Positions 43,186-53,370 of a stretch of 64,000 nucleotides of DNA are shown one piece after another. A program made the position numbers and the translations under genes. The notes under the pieces were generated by a model. It was not told the DNA's origin. It saw nothing but the letters and a program-made list of their open reading frames with translations, and ran no database searches. The stretch's first letter is position 1, and the number at the start of each line of letters is the position of its first letter. This stretch comes from Hymenopus coronatus (taxonomy: Eukaryota; Arthropoda; Insecta; Mantodea; Hymenopodidae): contig CM060900.1 of assembly GCA_030762935.1 (NCBI GenBank), positions 108,652,620-108,716,619 of the forward strand, written 5' to 3'.

Positions 43186-43681
43186 TTGTTTGCTAGTGCA
43201 GTCTTAGCCCAGTATACTACAGAACAAAACGTTTTCATTTATTGCAATTTTATAGAAACAAATCTCCATCGTAGGGCATTTCGGGAACGTTTTTCTGATA
43301 TTGATTTTCCTAACAGAAATACAGTTCATAAAGTAGGCAAGAAATCTAAAATTATCGGATCAATATTATACCGGAAAAAAAATCGAAAACGTCACGTTTT
43401 AACATAAGAAGAGATTAATGGTACTGGTGCGCGTTTAAACCGTTCCTCAAGAAAGTGTCTCTCTTTAAGCTAGCGCGCTGAGCAGGAGTGAGCTATGGGT
43501 CAGCACAAAAAGTGACCAAGAGCATAAATCTAATCACCGAATATTACAAGAACTAGAAAATAATATACGGGAAAAAATAACCAACATATTTCAAGAAGAA
43601 TTTCGACATGTTTTTAATAATCCGTTAAGATGCTGCAATACCTTGCTTCTAACACAATCAGAACATTTCCAACATCTTCTT
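43186..43681 (+). pseudogene. DUF4817-type transposase, internally deleted
   Basis: The first frame (43186-43407) reads TEQNVFIYCNFIETNLHRRA then FRERFSDIDFPNRNTVHKVG, the N-terminal helix-turn-helix typical of DUF4817 elements (MYTxxQRAFIVxxYxxTxS..xxFxxxFxxxxPPxxxTIxRLVKKF). After a stop it continues GTGARLNRSSRKCLSL (family: ARLxxSPRKSLRRL). From 43541 the frame ELENNIREKITNIFQEEFRH then VFNNPLRCC resembles the family's C-terminus (DLKxRIREEIxxIxxExLRxxFxNxxxRxxxC). The whole catalytic middle is missing, so this is a deletion derivative rather than a random fragment. Confidence 0.65.
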
Positions 43682-44416
43682 TGAAAAGGTAAGCAATGTA
43701 AGGGACATTCAATATTGTATTTTGTTGACTTTGTCTGTTCATCCTATTCGTTTCGATGCATAAGACAATAACATGGGGGGGGGGGAGTGGCACGCGACCG
43801 CGACCCAAATGCCGTTAAAAGCGTGGCTGCTTAATCTGATGACCCTGTAATACTATTGCTTTGATACGAAGCGCGAAACTTGTGGATTAGTCTGAATGCC
43901 ACGTGAAAGGTGAGCATACTCGATGACATATTCATGTATCACTTTCACACAATTAGCCCTTTGAGTGGCTGGGCTAGGCGAAAGATTTGTATATAGGAAC
44001 AGTTGCTCGGGAGATTTTGTTTTTCCTTCTTCGTAGTTTTAGAATATCTCCTGATCACTAATACCTTTAGTTTTAGTATATACGGCACGAATGAACTCCT
44101 CTGCATTTTGCACTCTAGTTCCTAATGAAATAGTCATTCAAGTCATCCTTTTAATTTGCTCTCCAGTTGCAACACAGCTCCTTTTCCTGATAATATTAAA
44201 ATAAATTCCATTCAAATTAGATATTAATTATGCCAGAAAGCAGGCTGATATTGCTTAAAGAGGCCTGGAACTCCATTAGGGAACATTTTGATGACGTAGA
44301 GATGTAGTAGAGTAGCAAGTATTTGAGAAAGTACACATATTAGGCAAATGTCAATGGAAAATGTATCATGTGCAACGTGATCAGACACCAGAGCTAAAGA
44401 CTTCCCCTCCACCACA
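43682..44416. other. No gene recognised
   Basis: Small minus ORFs at 43614-43808 and 44224-44439 without domains. A G run lies at about 43775-43786. Confidence 0.45.
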
Positions 44417-45141
44417 GTTTCTCTAGCACGCATGTGCAATGTACATAGTAGCTAGAGAAGGTAATTTATTCCACCCAAAGATTCGATGTCGATATTTCAC
44501 CGGAAATATGTTTTGAACTCCTCTGAGTGCGAAAGAAACATTTTTAGAAAAAAAAAAAAAAACATGTGCGCGCCTATTTGTGACTGAACTGCATAGCTCA
44601 AAAACAAAAATTTCTTTAAATATCAAACTTGGTATTTATGGTTAGTATCTTCCAAGGATGCGACAAGAAGATTTTCTAGAAAATCGCCCAACTCCAAACT
44701 ACTCTTTACCTGAAAAAATGTTTGAAAATTTTGCTTTTCTCAAAAATGACTAACGATTTTAGTTAAAATGCCACTATTAAAGATATTTACCTTGCATATA
44801 AAATGTATATTTTGAACTTTTTGGGAATAGTCTCTGAAAAGCTCTTTATTCTGGATGAGTTTTGCACAATTCTGCATAACGGTTAAACCATAAGAAATAG
44901 ACAAAGACTTGCTATTCAAAAAATATAGATCTCGTTAAAACACACAATTTGGGTTATCTACGTTTTTCTTGTAGAGTTGACCGTTTTCGAGATAATTCAA
45001 TTTTAAACTACCTAACTTTTCTCAAACTGGACCATGCAAAACGAGCCGAATCTCAATTTTTTCGCATAGTGATACGTTTTTAAAAGACTTGACTATCGCT
45101 TTAGCCTAATATATTCCCATATTTTCTTTCTACTTACAAAT
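44417..45141 (+). repeat. Rep-A copy (forward), 3'-truncated
   Basis: Starts GTTTCTCTAGCACGCATGTG then CAATGTACATAGTAGCTAG and AGAAGG, an almost perfect terminal palindrome. It runs to TTTTCTTTCTACTTACAAAT and lacks the last 130 bp or so. Confidence 0.88.
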
Positions 45142-46080
45142 GCCTCTGTCTGGTCCGAGTATTAGTATAGAGGTCAAGCGCTTCCGTGTGTTATGAGAAA
45201 ATGTCATTCACTAATAAAGAAAACAGCTTCTTAATTGAGGTAATGGGGGAACATTCTTGCCTTTATCACTTCAAATATGAAGATTACAAAAATGTCTATG
45301 TTTTACTGCTTCCGAAGGTTTAAATAGTTAAGCGTATGACCACAGTTGTAATATATTTGTATTAAATTTTGTATATACATTGATCTTGATATGTAAGAAT
45401 ATTGTGGTTGCTGATGATCTTTATTGATATAAAATGATCTTAAATAAATTTAAAAAATGACATCAGGGAGAACGTTTGGGCTGAAATGTCAAACTAGTGG
45501 TAAAATCAGCCAAGTAATATGACTTATTTCATAAAAATTCCAAGCTTTCGCATGTCCAACGAGATAACTTTTCATCAAAATAAAGCAATGTATTTGTGAA
45601 TATCCAAAACAGATTTGGCATTATGGCTGTGAACACTAATTCTCATAATTGCAGTTCCGAAAATACATCCTAGCTATTTTTGGTACTTACTTTATTTTTA
45701 TTTTTCCAATGATGTAGAATGTACAAATCTTAAGTGTTTATTACATAAAATCTCACAATTGTCTGTTAACTGTCAGCTTGCCTTCTCGTCTAGAAAGGGT
45801 TTTTTGTGGTACAAGTGGAAAAAGGAGAATAAGATAGATTTAAACATGAGTGACTTATAGTATTTTTTTAGACAGTTCTGAATACTTATAGACATATAGG
45901 TTATAAATAGTTTGTTTTACCTATTACACGGATTTGATGCTCAAAGTGCTGCGATGTTCAGTTGTTGCCTTGCTTAGCATCAGTGTTGACAACATGATGA
46001 ATTGCAGAACCACAAAGTCCTACATAACGGAGGCAGTGAAAATAATAAAACGATGCAATTAATCAACAACATTTTAATTT
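45142..46080. other. No gene recognised
   Basis: A+T-rich, no motif seen on either strand. Confidence 0.45.
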
Positions 46081-46101
46081 ATTGAGAGTTTACAAGTTTC
46101 G

Positions 46102-46476
46102 CTAAACTTGCCAATCTTTTGATGAAACTGTAATGTCTCTTGTACAATTACTGAAATTTGAAATAGCTATTCCTTGGGCAGAGGACGTGAGAGTTGAAGT
46201 ATTGCTTATATGATTTATTATAGGTTCATTGTTTGGATTTGAAATAGTTGAAAGTGCAGGAAAAATTTCTGAAGGAGTACAATCTGCTAACAATGCTTGT
46301 TCAGTATAATTACTTTGTATGTTTTTTACCTTGCACCATTGCAGGAATCTTTTGTGTGCGATGTATTGTTTTCTTGATTTTCTTGGTAACAATTTTAATT
46401 TTGGTCTGTGCCCTGCTTGCAATTTTTCGTATGATTCTGTACATTCCATATTGACGACGTTCATATCATCCGCCAT
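46102..46476 (-). CDS. Crypton-like (tyrosine-recombinase element) ORF, 124 codons, internally deleted?
   Basis: An uninterrupted frame beginning MADDMNVVNMECTES. Residues 23-66 (PKLKLLPRKSRKQYIAHKRF then LQWCKVKNI) resemble the N-terminal core-binding part of Crypton/KIAA1958-type tyrosine recombinases (LLPxKSxxxYExxYxxFxxWxxxKxI..xSExVLLAYF). The last residues (ISNFSNCTRDITVSS) resemble the short C-terminal strands seen after the catalytic domain in the same group. If so, the catalytic Arg..His-x-x-Arg..Tyr middle is missing and the ends are joined in frame. A related N-terminal piece lies at 61292-61447. It is the only full-length-looking ORF in the window that resembles a known protein family. 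Whether it is expressed is unknown. The alternative is a chance ORF in a decayed element. Confidence 0.45.
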   Translation of the reverse strand: MADDMNVVNMECTESYEKLQAGHRPKLKLLPRKSRKQYIAHKRFLQWCKVKNIQSNYTEQALLADCTPSEIFPALSTISNPNNEPIINHISNTSTLTSSAQGIAISNFSNCTRDITVSSKDWQV

Positions 46477-46845
46477 TTTATGGATTGATACACGCTTGCT
46501 TTAAATCAGATTCACGGCCTACTTGAATGACACCGTTGTCACATTCAGCAAGAAACCAAAATTGGCGACATTGGAATGTTATAATTTATAACAGAATTGT
46601 CTACTGTTACTTAACACTACTGACATCTGGTAAAACCCTTACTTTTACCAGTAACTGTCTAAAATACGTAAAAAGCACATTTTAATATGTTTTGTCTTGA
46701 AATTTGGAATAAATTGAGCATACTTTTGAATATTCTGATACGCTCAGAACACTGCGGGAAGCAAGCTAGTTTTCTTAACCAATAAGGTTTTAACTTGCCA
46801 TAACACATGCAGCCGCGAATTAATTCAAACACGTGCTGTTTTACC

Positions 46846-47090
46846 TTTTTTTTTTTTCTTTTTTTTCTTTTTTTTTTAACAGTAACGGAGTCTGATCAGG
46901 ATTCCGGTACCGTATCCCTATTTATATTTACCCCCGTAGGTTTTACTGATTACTGGTTTACTGGTTTTACTGTTTCTTTTACAAACATATACACATTGCA
47001 CAAACATATAACACCCATGCCCAAGGCGGGACTCGAACCCATGATCCCCTGCCCACGAAGCACCAAAGCGAGACGCTCTTGAGACAGTGC
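46846..47090 (-). mobile_element. SINE-C copy (reverse)
   Basis: Plus strand: T-rich end, AACAGTAACGGAGTCTGATC then AGGATTCCGG (tail hairpin), CCCCGTAGGTTTTACTGATT, CCCATGCCCAAGGCGGGACT, CGAACCCATGATCCCCTGCC (B box), CGAAGCACCAAAGCGAGACG (head). The outer head differs from 52769-53014 after GACGCT. Confidence 0.87.
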
Positions 47091-47187
47091 AAAGCCTCCT
47101 TAATAAACTTTGCAAAGTGTGCATTAATTTTATAATTTTGAAGAGTTTTAACATTTAAAAACACACACTCTTTAAGATTTAAATTTG

Positions 47188-47262
47188 TTTCTCTAGCATC
47201 GCTTATGTATATACATATTTTTAAGCTTCTTTAGTAGATAGAGAAGTGAGATACATTGTAAT
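47188..47262 (+). repeat. Rep-A terminal palindrome fragment
   Basis: TTGTTTCTCTAGCATCGCTT, TATGTATATACATA and GTAGATAGAGAAGTGAGATA resemble the first 60 bp of Rep-A only. Weak. Confidence 0.4.
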
Positions 47263-49021
47263 ATCTTGATTATGAGAAGATATGACGATTTTGGTTGCAG
47301 TCTTTATGTGTTGAAACTTTTGTAATGCGAGGAAAGACTATAAAACCCAACCACGTGAATACCATTTAGAACTCAGAAGGTGCAGTATTACTGTGTGAAG
47401 CTATGTCTCAATTCTCCCGCAACCCTATCTATTTATTAGGTAACAAGTAGCAATAGAGTATGATAAAGTAAATAAATGATAAAGTGGGAACTGTAGCTTA
47501 TCTAGTGCGAATACATATTTATACAGATAACTGTAATGTGTCCTTGACAGAGACGAAGTCTCGTGACGTCAGCAATGTCAAGGATGTTTGTGACAGCTTC
47601 CCTTACAGTGCAGCAGCAGTTAGAAACAGAAAATCTTGTTGCTAAGGTGAAGTCTCTCCTGCAAATTGCTCTTCTCATCAAGAAGTTTCATTTTTGCCTG
47701 TATATCGTACTAGATCTTGCAAAATTAAAATCATCTACAAGAATATATTTTAAATCTGTTATAGAAAAGAGCTTCGTATGGAATTGTGCAAATCATGCAG
47801 TACATTCAAGATGCCGTACAAAAATATCCTCATGAGAATTATGTGTTTTAGTTTGTTCTTTTAGTTCTCTTTTTTCTTTTCTGTTGTTTCGTAGTATAGC
47901 CCAATCGGCAAAACAAAATAAACCTCCTCTAATTGCTGAAGCCCAGATGACAATTTATTCTATACTCTTAGTTTTCCAATTAGAAATGCGCTCTTAAACC
48001 CCATTTATAATTGATAAACGTCCTTTCCACAGAAAACTCTGGCGTATGTCTATGCTCGTCATTCATGAGAGGGGAGGGCTTGAATTCAGAAGACAATTAA
48101 TTAAGTATGCAATTTTAATTAGTTTTATGTAATTTTATTTATTTATTTATTAGTCTGACTCATAAATGAGTTTGCCAAGTGACACAGAGCAATATACATT
48201 TAGAGGTTTTTAACAAAAAATGTTATAAGTGAGTATTACAAAAAATATTTTATCATACGTTATAATAGTTATATAAAATTAAGCTATGAGAACAAATTGT
48301 AGCAGATTATAAAAGATGTGCAACAATAACAGCTATAGCAATAAAAGAGAAAAAAAAACTACAAAAATAAAGTGATTTATAAACCATAATACATTTTACG
48401 CTCTACTCAAACCATATAAATGATTTCGAAAAATGGCTACGGAATATTTTATGATGTTTTCCTATTAACTATAACAGTCATCTTTGTCTTAACGATTGAT
48501 TTATTCATTAGGTTTAATCCATTCTATATTCCTCTATGCTGTTTAATATGTATTCATAGCGCAGTGTTTACTAATCCTCAATAATTATCTTTTGGTTTCT
48601 TAACTCTTGTATAATTTCCTCTTTACCTCTACTTCGATTATTTTTAGGGTGCGATTGAACTGATTCACATTCAGTCGGAAAAACCCCCTAAAATTCTGTT
48701 CATCACTAATCAGTTGTCTGTTAAGGTGATGCATCCGTGTAATTTGAATAAAAGTTGTGAAAAATTATTTTTTAAGAGTAAAGTTATATAAATTCCAAAC
48801 TTTAAGAAAATACATAGTTTTTCAGAATTTATGCACCTTAGCTATCAACTAACTTACGCTATAAATGCGCATACGCATCCTTATTAATGTATTAATAAGC
48901 ACTTCCGACATTGGACCTTCTTTTCTCGAAAACTTTTCTCAAACCTTTTCCATACTCAAAATACTCAACACGATTCAATTTTTTGCCAATTTGTTTCAAA
49001 TATTTTATACTGCCTCTCAAA
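47263..49021. other. No gene recognised
   Basis: About 1.75 kb. A 90-codon ORF at 47563-47835 has no recognisable domain. The stretch 48130-48360 with a TTTATTTATTTATT motif could be the end of a retroelement, but I see no reverse-transcriptase motif. Confidence 0.4.
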
Positions 49022-49213
49022 AAAATCATAAAAGAAAACGATCATGTAATTTTTGATAATATAAGCTTTGTACACTTATGGTTACTTTTCAACATAATCA
49101 CCGAAAATATTGAGACATTTATCGTGCCTGTGCGCAAGCTTTGCAATACCCGCTTCAAAAAATGTTGCCGCCAATGATTTCAATTGAGCATAGACGTTGT
49201 TTTGAAGATCTTC
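49022..49213 (-). pseudogene. Mariner transposase C-terminus, left arm of a palindrome
   Basis: The minus frame ends AATFFEAGIAKLAHRHDKCL then NIFGDYVEK-stop at about 49082, a well preserved mariner C-terminus. The arm is the inverted counterpart of 49443-49620. Both arms share GTACACTTATGGTTACTTTT (or its complement), the likely outer untranslated end. Confidence 0.85.
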
Positions 49214-49620
49214 GTACTTTACGACGTTTGCGAGAACCATTCGAAACAAACGAAGAGGAATGCTGTCTTCAGGAATTGTGTTGATCCATGACAACGCTCA
49301 TCCACACACTGCTGGCACAACCCATCGGCTCCTTGAACAATTTCAATGGGACATTTTCAATTATCCGCCGTACAGTCCTGACCTGGCACCCAGCGAATTT
49401 CACCTTTTCCCTGAACTGAAGACGTGGTTGGGAGGGCAGCACTTTCAGAACAACGTCAATGCTCATTTGAAATCATTTGCGGCAACATTTTTTGAAGCGG
49501 GTATTGCAAAGCTTTGCACAGGTACGATAAATATCTCAAACTTTTCGGTGATTTTGTTGAAAAGTAACCATAAGTGTACAAAACTTTTAGTAATAAAATA
49601 ATTGTTTTCTATGAACTTGT
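49214..49620 (+). pseudogene. Mariner transposase remnant, right arm
   Basis: The plus frame (49260-49600) reads LIHDNAHPHTAGTTHRLLEQ, then FQWDIFNYPPYSPDLAPSEF and HLFPELKTWLGGQHF, followed by LKSFAATFFEAGIAKLC. HDN carries the second catalytic Asp. The third acidic position lies 34 residues later and is Glu (APSE) instead of the usual Asp (APSD) of DD34D mariners. Near AGIAKL a frameshift turns VHRYDKCLN into CTGTINISN, so the C-terminus is lost. The 5' half, including the first Asp, is missing; the left arm occupies that place head-to-head. Confidence 0.88.
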
Positions 49621-49825
49621 CTTTTATTTATAGCCTATCGGAGGTTGAAAAAAAAAATACGGCCCTCGTGAATTATTGCCTTGCCAAAAACCAGTTTACC
49701 ATTCAATAATAAAGTCCCTTAAAGACTGCAATTTAAACATATAGCATTCCTCACTGCATTAGTTTCCTTCCCTCTACTGATCGTCAAATAGTTTACATCT
49801 GAAGGGTTAAAAAAAAAAAAAAAAT

Positions 49826-49895
49826 CGCGATAGCTTTTAAAATATTTGACTTCCCTTAGTTCCGTTCTACATATAAAGAACTAATTAATAGTAGT
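49826..49895 (+). repeat. Rep-A short fragment
   Basis: CGATAGCTTTTAAAATATTT, GACTTCCCTTAGTTCCGTTC then TACATATAAAGAACTAA match the segment upstream of the Rep-A 3' end. Confidence 0.6.
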
Positions 49896-50125
49896 AATAA
49901 AAGAGCTTTCCCGCACATCTTTCCGTGTTGACATCCAAAGAGAATTTCTTCTTTGAGGACCTTAGCTATTTTACTGAATAGGTTATCTAATTTAACGCGA
50001 ACTAGTTGAATTATTAAACACAGCGATTGTGCACGTGTGTTAACTCTGGGATATATAGACGATATTGAAACTTTAGAATTAAAACCACGATGTCAGGGTG
50101 TATAGCGTACTTCATATGTCAATGT

Positions 50126-50282
50126 TGTAGGTCTGCCCTAATTCCGAAAAACCTGCCTATATATACACACATTTACAAAAACAAAAACACCCATGCCCAA
50201 GGGGTGACACGAACCCACGATCCCCTGCGCCACGAAGTACCAAAGCGAGACGCTTTAGCGAGCGCGGCCATGGGGACCGGCA
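50126..50282 (-). mobile_element. SINE-C copy (reverse), tail diverged
   Basis: CCCATGCCCAAGGGGTGACA, CGAACCCACGATCCCCTGCG, CACGAAGTACCAAAGCGAGA, GCTTTAGCGAGCGCGGCCAT and GGGGACCGGC: a complete tRNA-like head. The T-rich tail and hairpin are missing or unrecognisable. Confidence 0.82.
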
Positions 50283-51615
50283 TTTTAGAACTCTATAAAA
50301 CGGAAGTTTCTAAGAATTCATTGATTATCTTGCGAATCCAGCGATTGTTTTACTATACAGTTGTCAAAATCTAATGGTGCGTGTATTCACAATATTTCGG
50401 AATGAAACTAATGCTATTAGTAAAGCTCATAAAATATGTTAACTTTATGTAATATAAGTGCAAAACTCGTGGATTCACAAAAGTGTAGAAATATGTCGTG
50501 AAATGTCAAATTTCACTTCTTATATAAATATGTCATTATTATTAAAATCTCAGGTTCAATTAGCAAGTCGAACATTAACTACTCTGCTCATTGGGGCGGT
50601 TGCCCATGGCTGGGCCTAAATGATATTCGGGCAGGTGGCAAGCCGAAACTTAATTTGTCTTTACCTGGAATTTGGAGGAATGATGGGGACGAAGTGAAGC
50701 GACCCAGGGTTACCGAGCGTCTGAGAAAAGGTGCACGCATAGAACTAGAAAATTACGCACCCCCATGGCTGAACTCGGACACAGTAGCATTCCGAAGTCG
50801 GAATACGGAACTCGAAGCTCCAAACCACTTGCCACGACGCAGTAATGCTGTAATTTATTGGGTGATTTATTCGCAGCTTGACAGTTGACACCACTAAATT
50901 TAAATGTGTGACATAACAGCTAGTCAGAGAACGACGACTTGAAGAGCTCTTGTGGCAATAACAGAAAGATGGTCTAAAGTATAGGGCAACAGTGGAGTAT
51001 AAAATTATACTTCACTGTATAGTGAAACATCTGCACTGCTATTTAAGGCTATTGCAAGACAAATTTTGCATCCTGCACTTTTTCTCTTTGCTTCGAAATA
51101 CGTTTTATATGCATAAACAAACCAAAACTGGAGATATAAAATGAAAAAGCATTGTTTAGGGCATCATGACAAAATTACACTCAGATAGGTGGAATGTGTT
51201 AAAACAGCAAAGAATGAACGGCATGCTGCACTGTTTTAGGCTATTCCATTGTAATAAGGTATTTGATTTAATCTAGCGTGTTTTTGTTTCCCTCGTCCTT
51301 TCTGCTTTCAACTTAATGGCGTCCTTACAGGTCCCTTCAATGCATTCTTTTTTATCCTGTACACTACTGTGTTTGAGTACCTGGTAGTTTGAGCTGTTTC
51401 ATTTATTTCATTTATTCCCTTAATAACGCTCATTTCACTTGAATAGTTTAACATATTCATTATTATTTTACGTTCCATTAGTTTATAAACATTACATCTC
51501 TTCCAGGCATCTCCTTCCACAACTATAAATATGTAGATAAAACACAAAATAAATAATCTACATTAGTACTTCACAGTGTTCCACATACTATATACATTCC
51601 TTTCAAATTATGTTA
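50283..51615. other. No gene recognised; one compositionally distinct patch
   Basis: Bases 50590-50885 are G+C-richer and hold a 77-codon ORF (50655-50888) without a recognised domain. The minus ORF 51308-51547 (NMLNYSSEMSVIKGINE...) is also unrecognised. Either could be remains of a transposon, but I cannot assign one. Confidence 0.35.
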
Positions 51616-51766
51616 ATTTTTTCTTTCTTTTTTCACACAAGCCGGGTGTAGGACAGGAGTTGGATAGATAGAGTCAGACTGAAAAATTCAATGCCATAGC
51701 CGGGATTTGAACCACGGATCTCCAGCACTCTAACTGGTTGCTCTAACCAATGAGCAACCATGGCAA
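51616..51766 (-). mobile_element. tRNA-derived SINE or tRNA pseudogene (reverse)
   Basis: The reverse complement of 51693-51764 reads GCCATGGTTGCTCATTGGTT, AGAGCAACC, then GATCCGTGGTTCAAATCCCG, GCTATGGC. The 7-bp acceptor stem (GCCATGG with CTATGGC, one G:T pair) and the D stem GCTC/GAGC can form. The anticodon loop has only 6 bases and the T stem has mismatches, so it is not a functional tRNA. An A-rich tail (T-rich on plus) follows at 51616-51640. Confidence 0.65.
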
Positions 51767-51877
51767 AATGCCGGCATGGGATTAAATTCTTCCCGGTAGA
51801 CCACAAGATGATCTCAAATATATCCAAAGGAGACTTACAATGTAGTTTACCGAGAAATATGCGAGTCAGTTGAAGAA

Positions 51878-51954
51878 TTTAATATATTATTTGTCATGTA
51901 AATATATTTAACATACGATATTTTAATGAACATCGTTATAGCAATTTATAAAAA
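51878..51954 (-). repeat. Rep-A internal fragment (reverse)
   Basis: AATATATTATTTGTCATGTA, AATATATTTAACATACGATA and TTTTAATGAACATCGTTATA, the central block only. It is joined directly to the next reverse copy. Confidence 0.7.
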
Positions 51955-52658
51955 TCTGATGTGTACCATTCACATGACTTTCTCCTTATCCCTGCAACAA
52001 AGTATTCTTAAAAAGCTTATACTTCTATATACTTTATGCTAATCAGAAAGAATTAGCAGAAATAGTCTTATTACTCGCTTCCTTGTAAGTTGAAGCGAAA
52101 TAAAGGACAACCGTAGGTTAAAGTGATAGTCAAAAGATGGTTGCTATGTCAATGAAGTTCCTTTGTTTATATGGATAGGAGTTGACAAGTTCCTGTATGA
52201 GAAAAGTATACGTTTTTCATAGCAGAAGCCAAAAATAAGGAATGTCACAAAAACGACGAACTCCACGAAAAAAAAATGTATATAACATAAATTGTGTGTT
52301 TTAATGTGCTCTACATGTTTTGTGTAGTAAGTTTCTGTTCATCTCTTACGGTTTAGCAGTTATTCAAAATTTAGTAAAATGCATCCTGAATAAACTACTC
52401 TTCAGAGGCTATTCCCAGAAAATTCAAGATATACATTTTATTTATCAGGTAAATATGTTTAATATCCGAAATTTTAATCAAAATCGTTAGAGCCATTTTT
52501 GAGAAAATCACAATTTTCGAAAAAAGTTCCATGTAAAGGGTAGTTAGGGGTGGGGGATTTTTCTCAAAATCCTCGTGTCCCATCCCTGGAAGATACTAAA
52601 CTTAAATACCAAGTTTGGTATTTTACCGACTTTTCGTTTTTGAATTATCGTGTTCACA

Positions 52659-52692
<34 letters not shown>

Positions 52693-52768
52693 CCTTTTTG
52701 TGAAAATGCTTTTTTTGGATATTGGGGACCCTAAAACATATATTTCCGGTGAAATCTCGGTATCGAAC
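51952..52768 (-). repeat. Rep-A copy (reverse), part 1, interrupted by SINE-C
   Basis: Begins TCTGATGTGTACCATTCACA and runs to GAAATCTCGGTATCGAACTT, where SINE-C interrupts. It contains a CA microsatellite at 52659-52689, at the usual GT/CA site of the repeat. Confidence 0.9.
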
Positions 52769-53014
52769 TTTTTTTTTCTTTTTTTTTTTTTTAAACAGTA
52801 ACGGAGTCTGATCAGGACTCCGGCACTGTATCCCTATTTACATTTCCCCCCGTAGGTTTTTACTGATTACTGGTTTTACTGTTTCTTTTACAAACATATG
52901 CACATTGCACAAACATATAACACCCATGCCCAAGGCGGGACTCGAACCCACGATCCCCTGCCCACGAAGCACCAAAGCGAGACGCTTTAGCGAGCGCGGC
53001 CATGGGGACCGGCC
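52769..53014 (-). mobile_element. SINE-C copy inside Rep-A, complete (reverse)
   Basis: Plus strand: T run, AACAGTAACGGAGTCTGATC then AGGACTCCGGCACTG, CCCCCGTAGGTTTTTACTGA, CATAACACCCATGCCCAAGG, CGGGACTCGAACCCACGATC, CGAAGCACCAAAGCGAGACG, CTTTAGCGAGCGCGGCCATG then GGGACCGG. It interrupts the Rep-A block GAATTTTTGGGTGGAATACA. The target duplication is at most the short CTTTT on both sides because the site is T-rich. Confidence 0.92.
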
Positions 53015-53076
53015 TTTTGGTGGAGTGCAATACTTTTTCTCTATACACTATGTACATAGTGCGTATGGAGAAAGTA
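53015..53076 (-). repeat. Rep-A copy (reverse), part 2
   Basis: Resumes TTTTGGTGGAGTGCAATACT and ends CGTATGGAGAAAGTAAAAAA, with the terminal palindrome ACTATGTACATAGT. Confidence 0.88.
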
Positions 53077-53370
53077 AAAAAATTAAAACTTTCGAAACTT
53101 TTTCCATGTAAAGGAAAGTTTGGGGTGAGGGGATTTTCTTGAAAATTTTCGTGTCCCATGGGATATACTAAACTTAAATGCTAAATTTGGTATTTAACGG
53201 ACTATTCGTTTCTGAGTTATGCTGTACACACACTGATCTTTTTCTAAAAATGATTTTTATGGATTCAAGGGCCTCAAAATATGTATTACTGGTGAAATCT
53301 CAGTATTGAATTTTTGGGAGGAATACAATACACTATGTACATAATAAATACATGTAGTGAAAGCAGTAGG
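53076..53370 (-). repeat. Rep-A copy (reverse), 5' third only
   Basis: Starts at ACTTTCGAAACTTTTTCCAT and proceeds through GGGGTGAGGGGATTTTCTTG to ATACATGTAGTGAAAGCAG. Joined directly to the previous reverse copy. Confidence 0.85.

Noticed and set aside
48130..48740. Possible LINE remnant on the minus strand
   Set aside because: No reverse-transcriptase or endonuclease motif could be read in any frame.
51693..51764. Possible functional tRNA gene (reverse)
   Set aside because: Acceptor and D stems pair, but the anticodon loop has 6 bases, the T stem has mismatches, and an A-rich tail follows; tRNA pseudogene or SINE is more likely.
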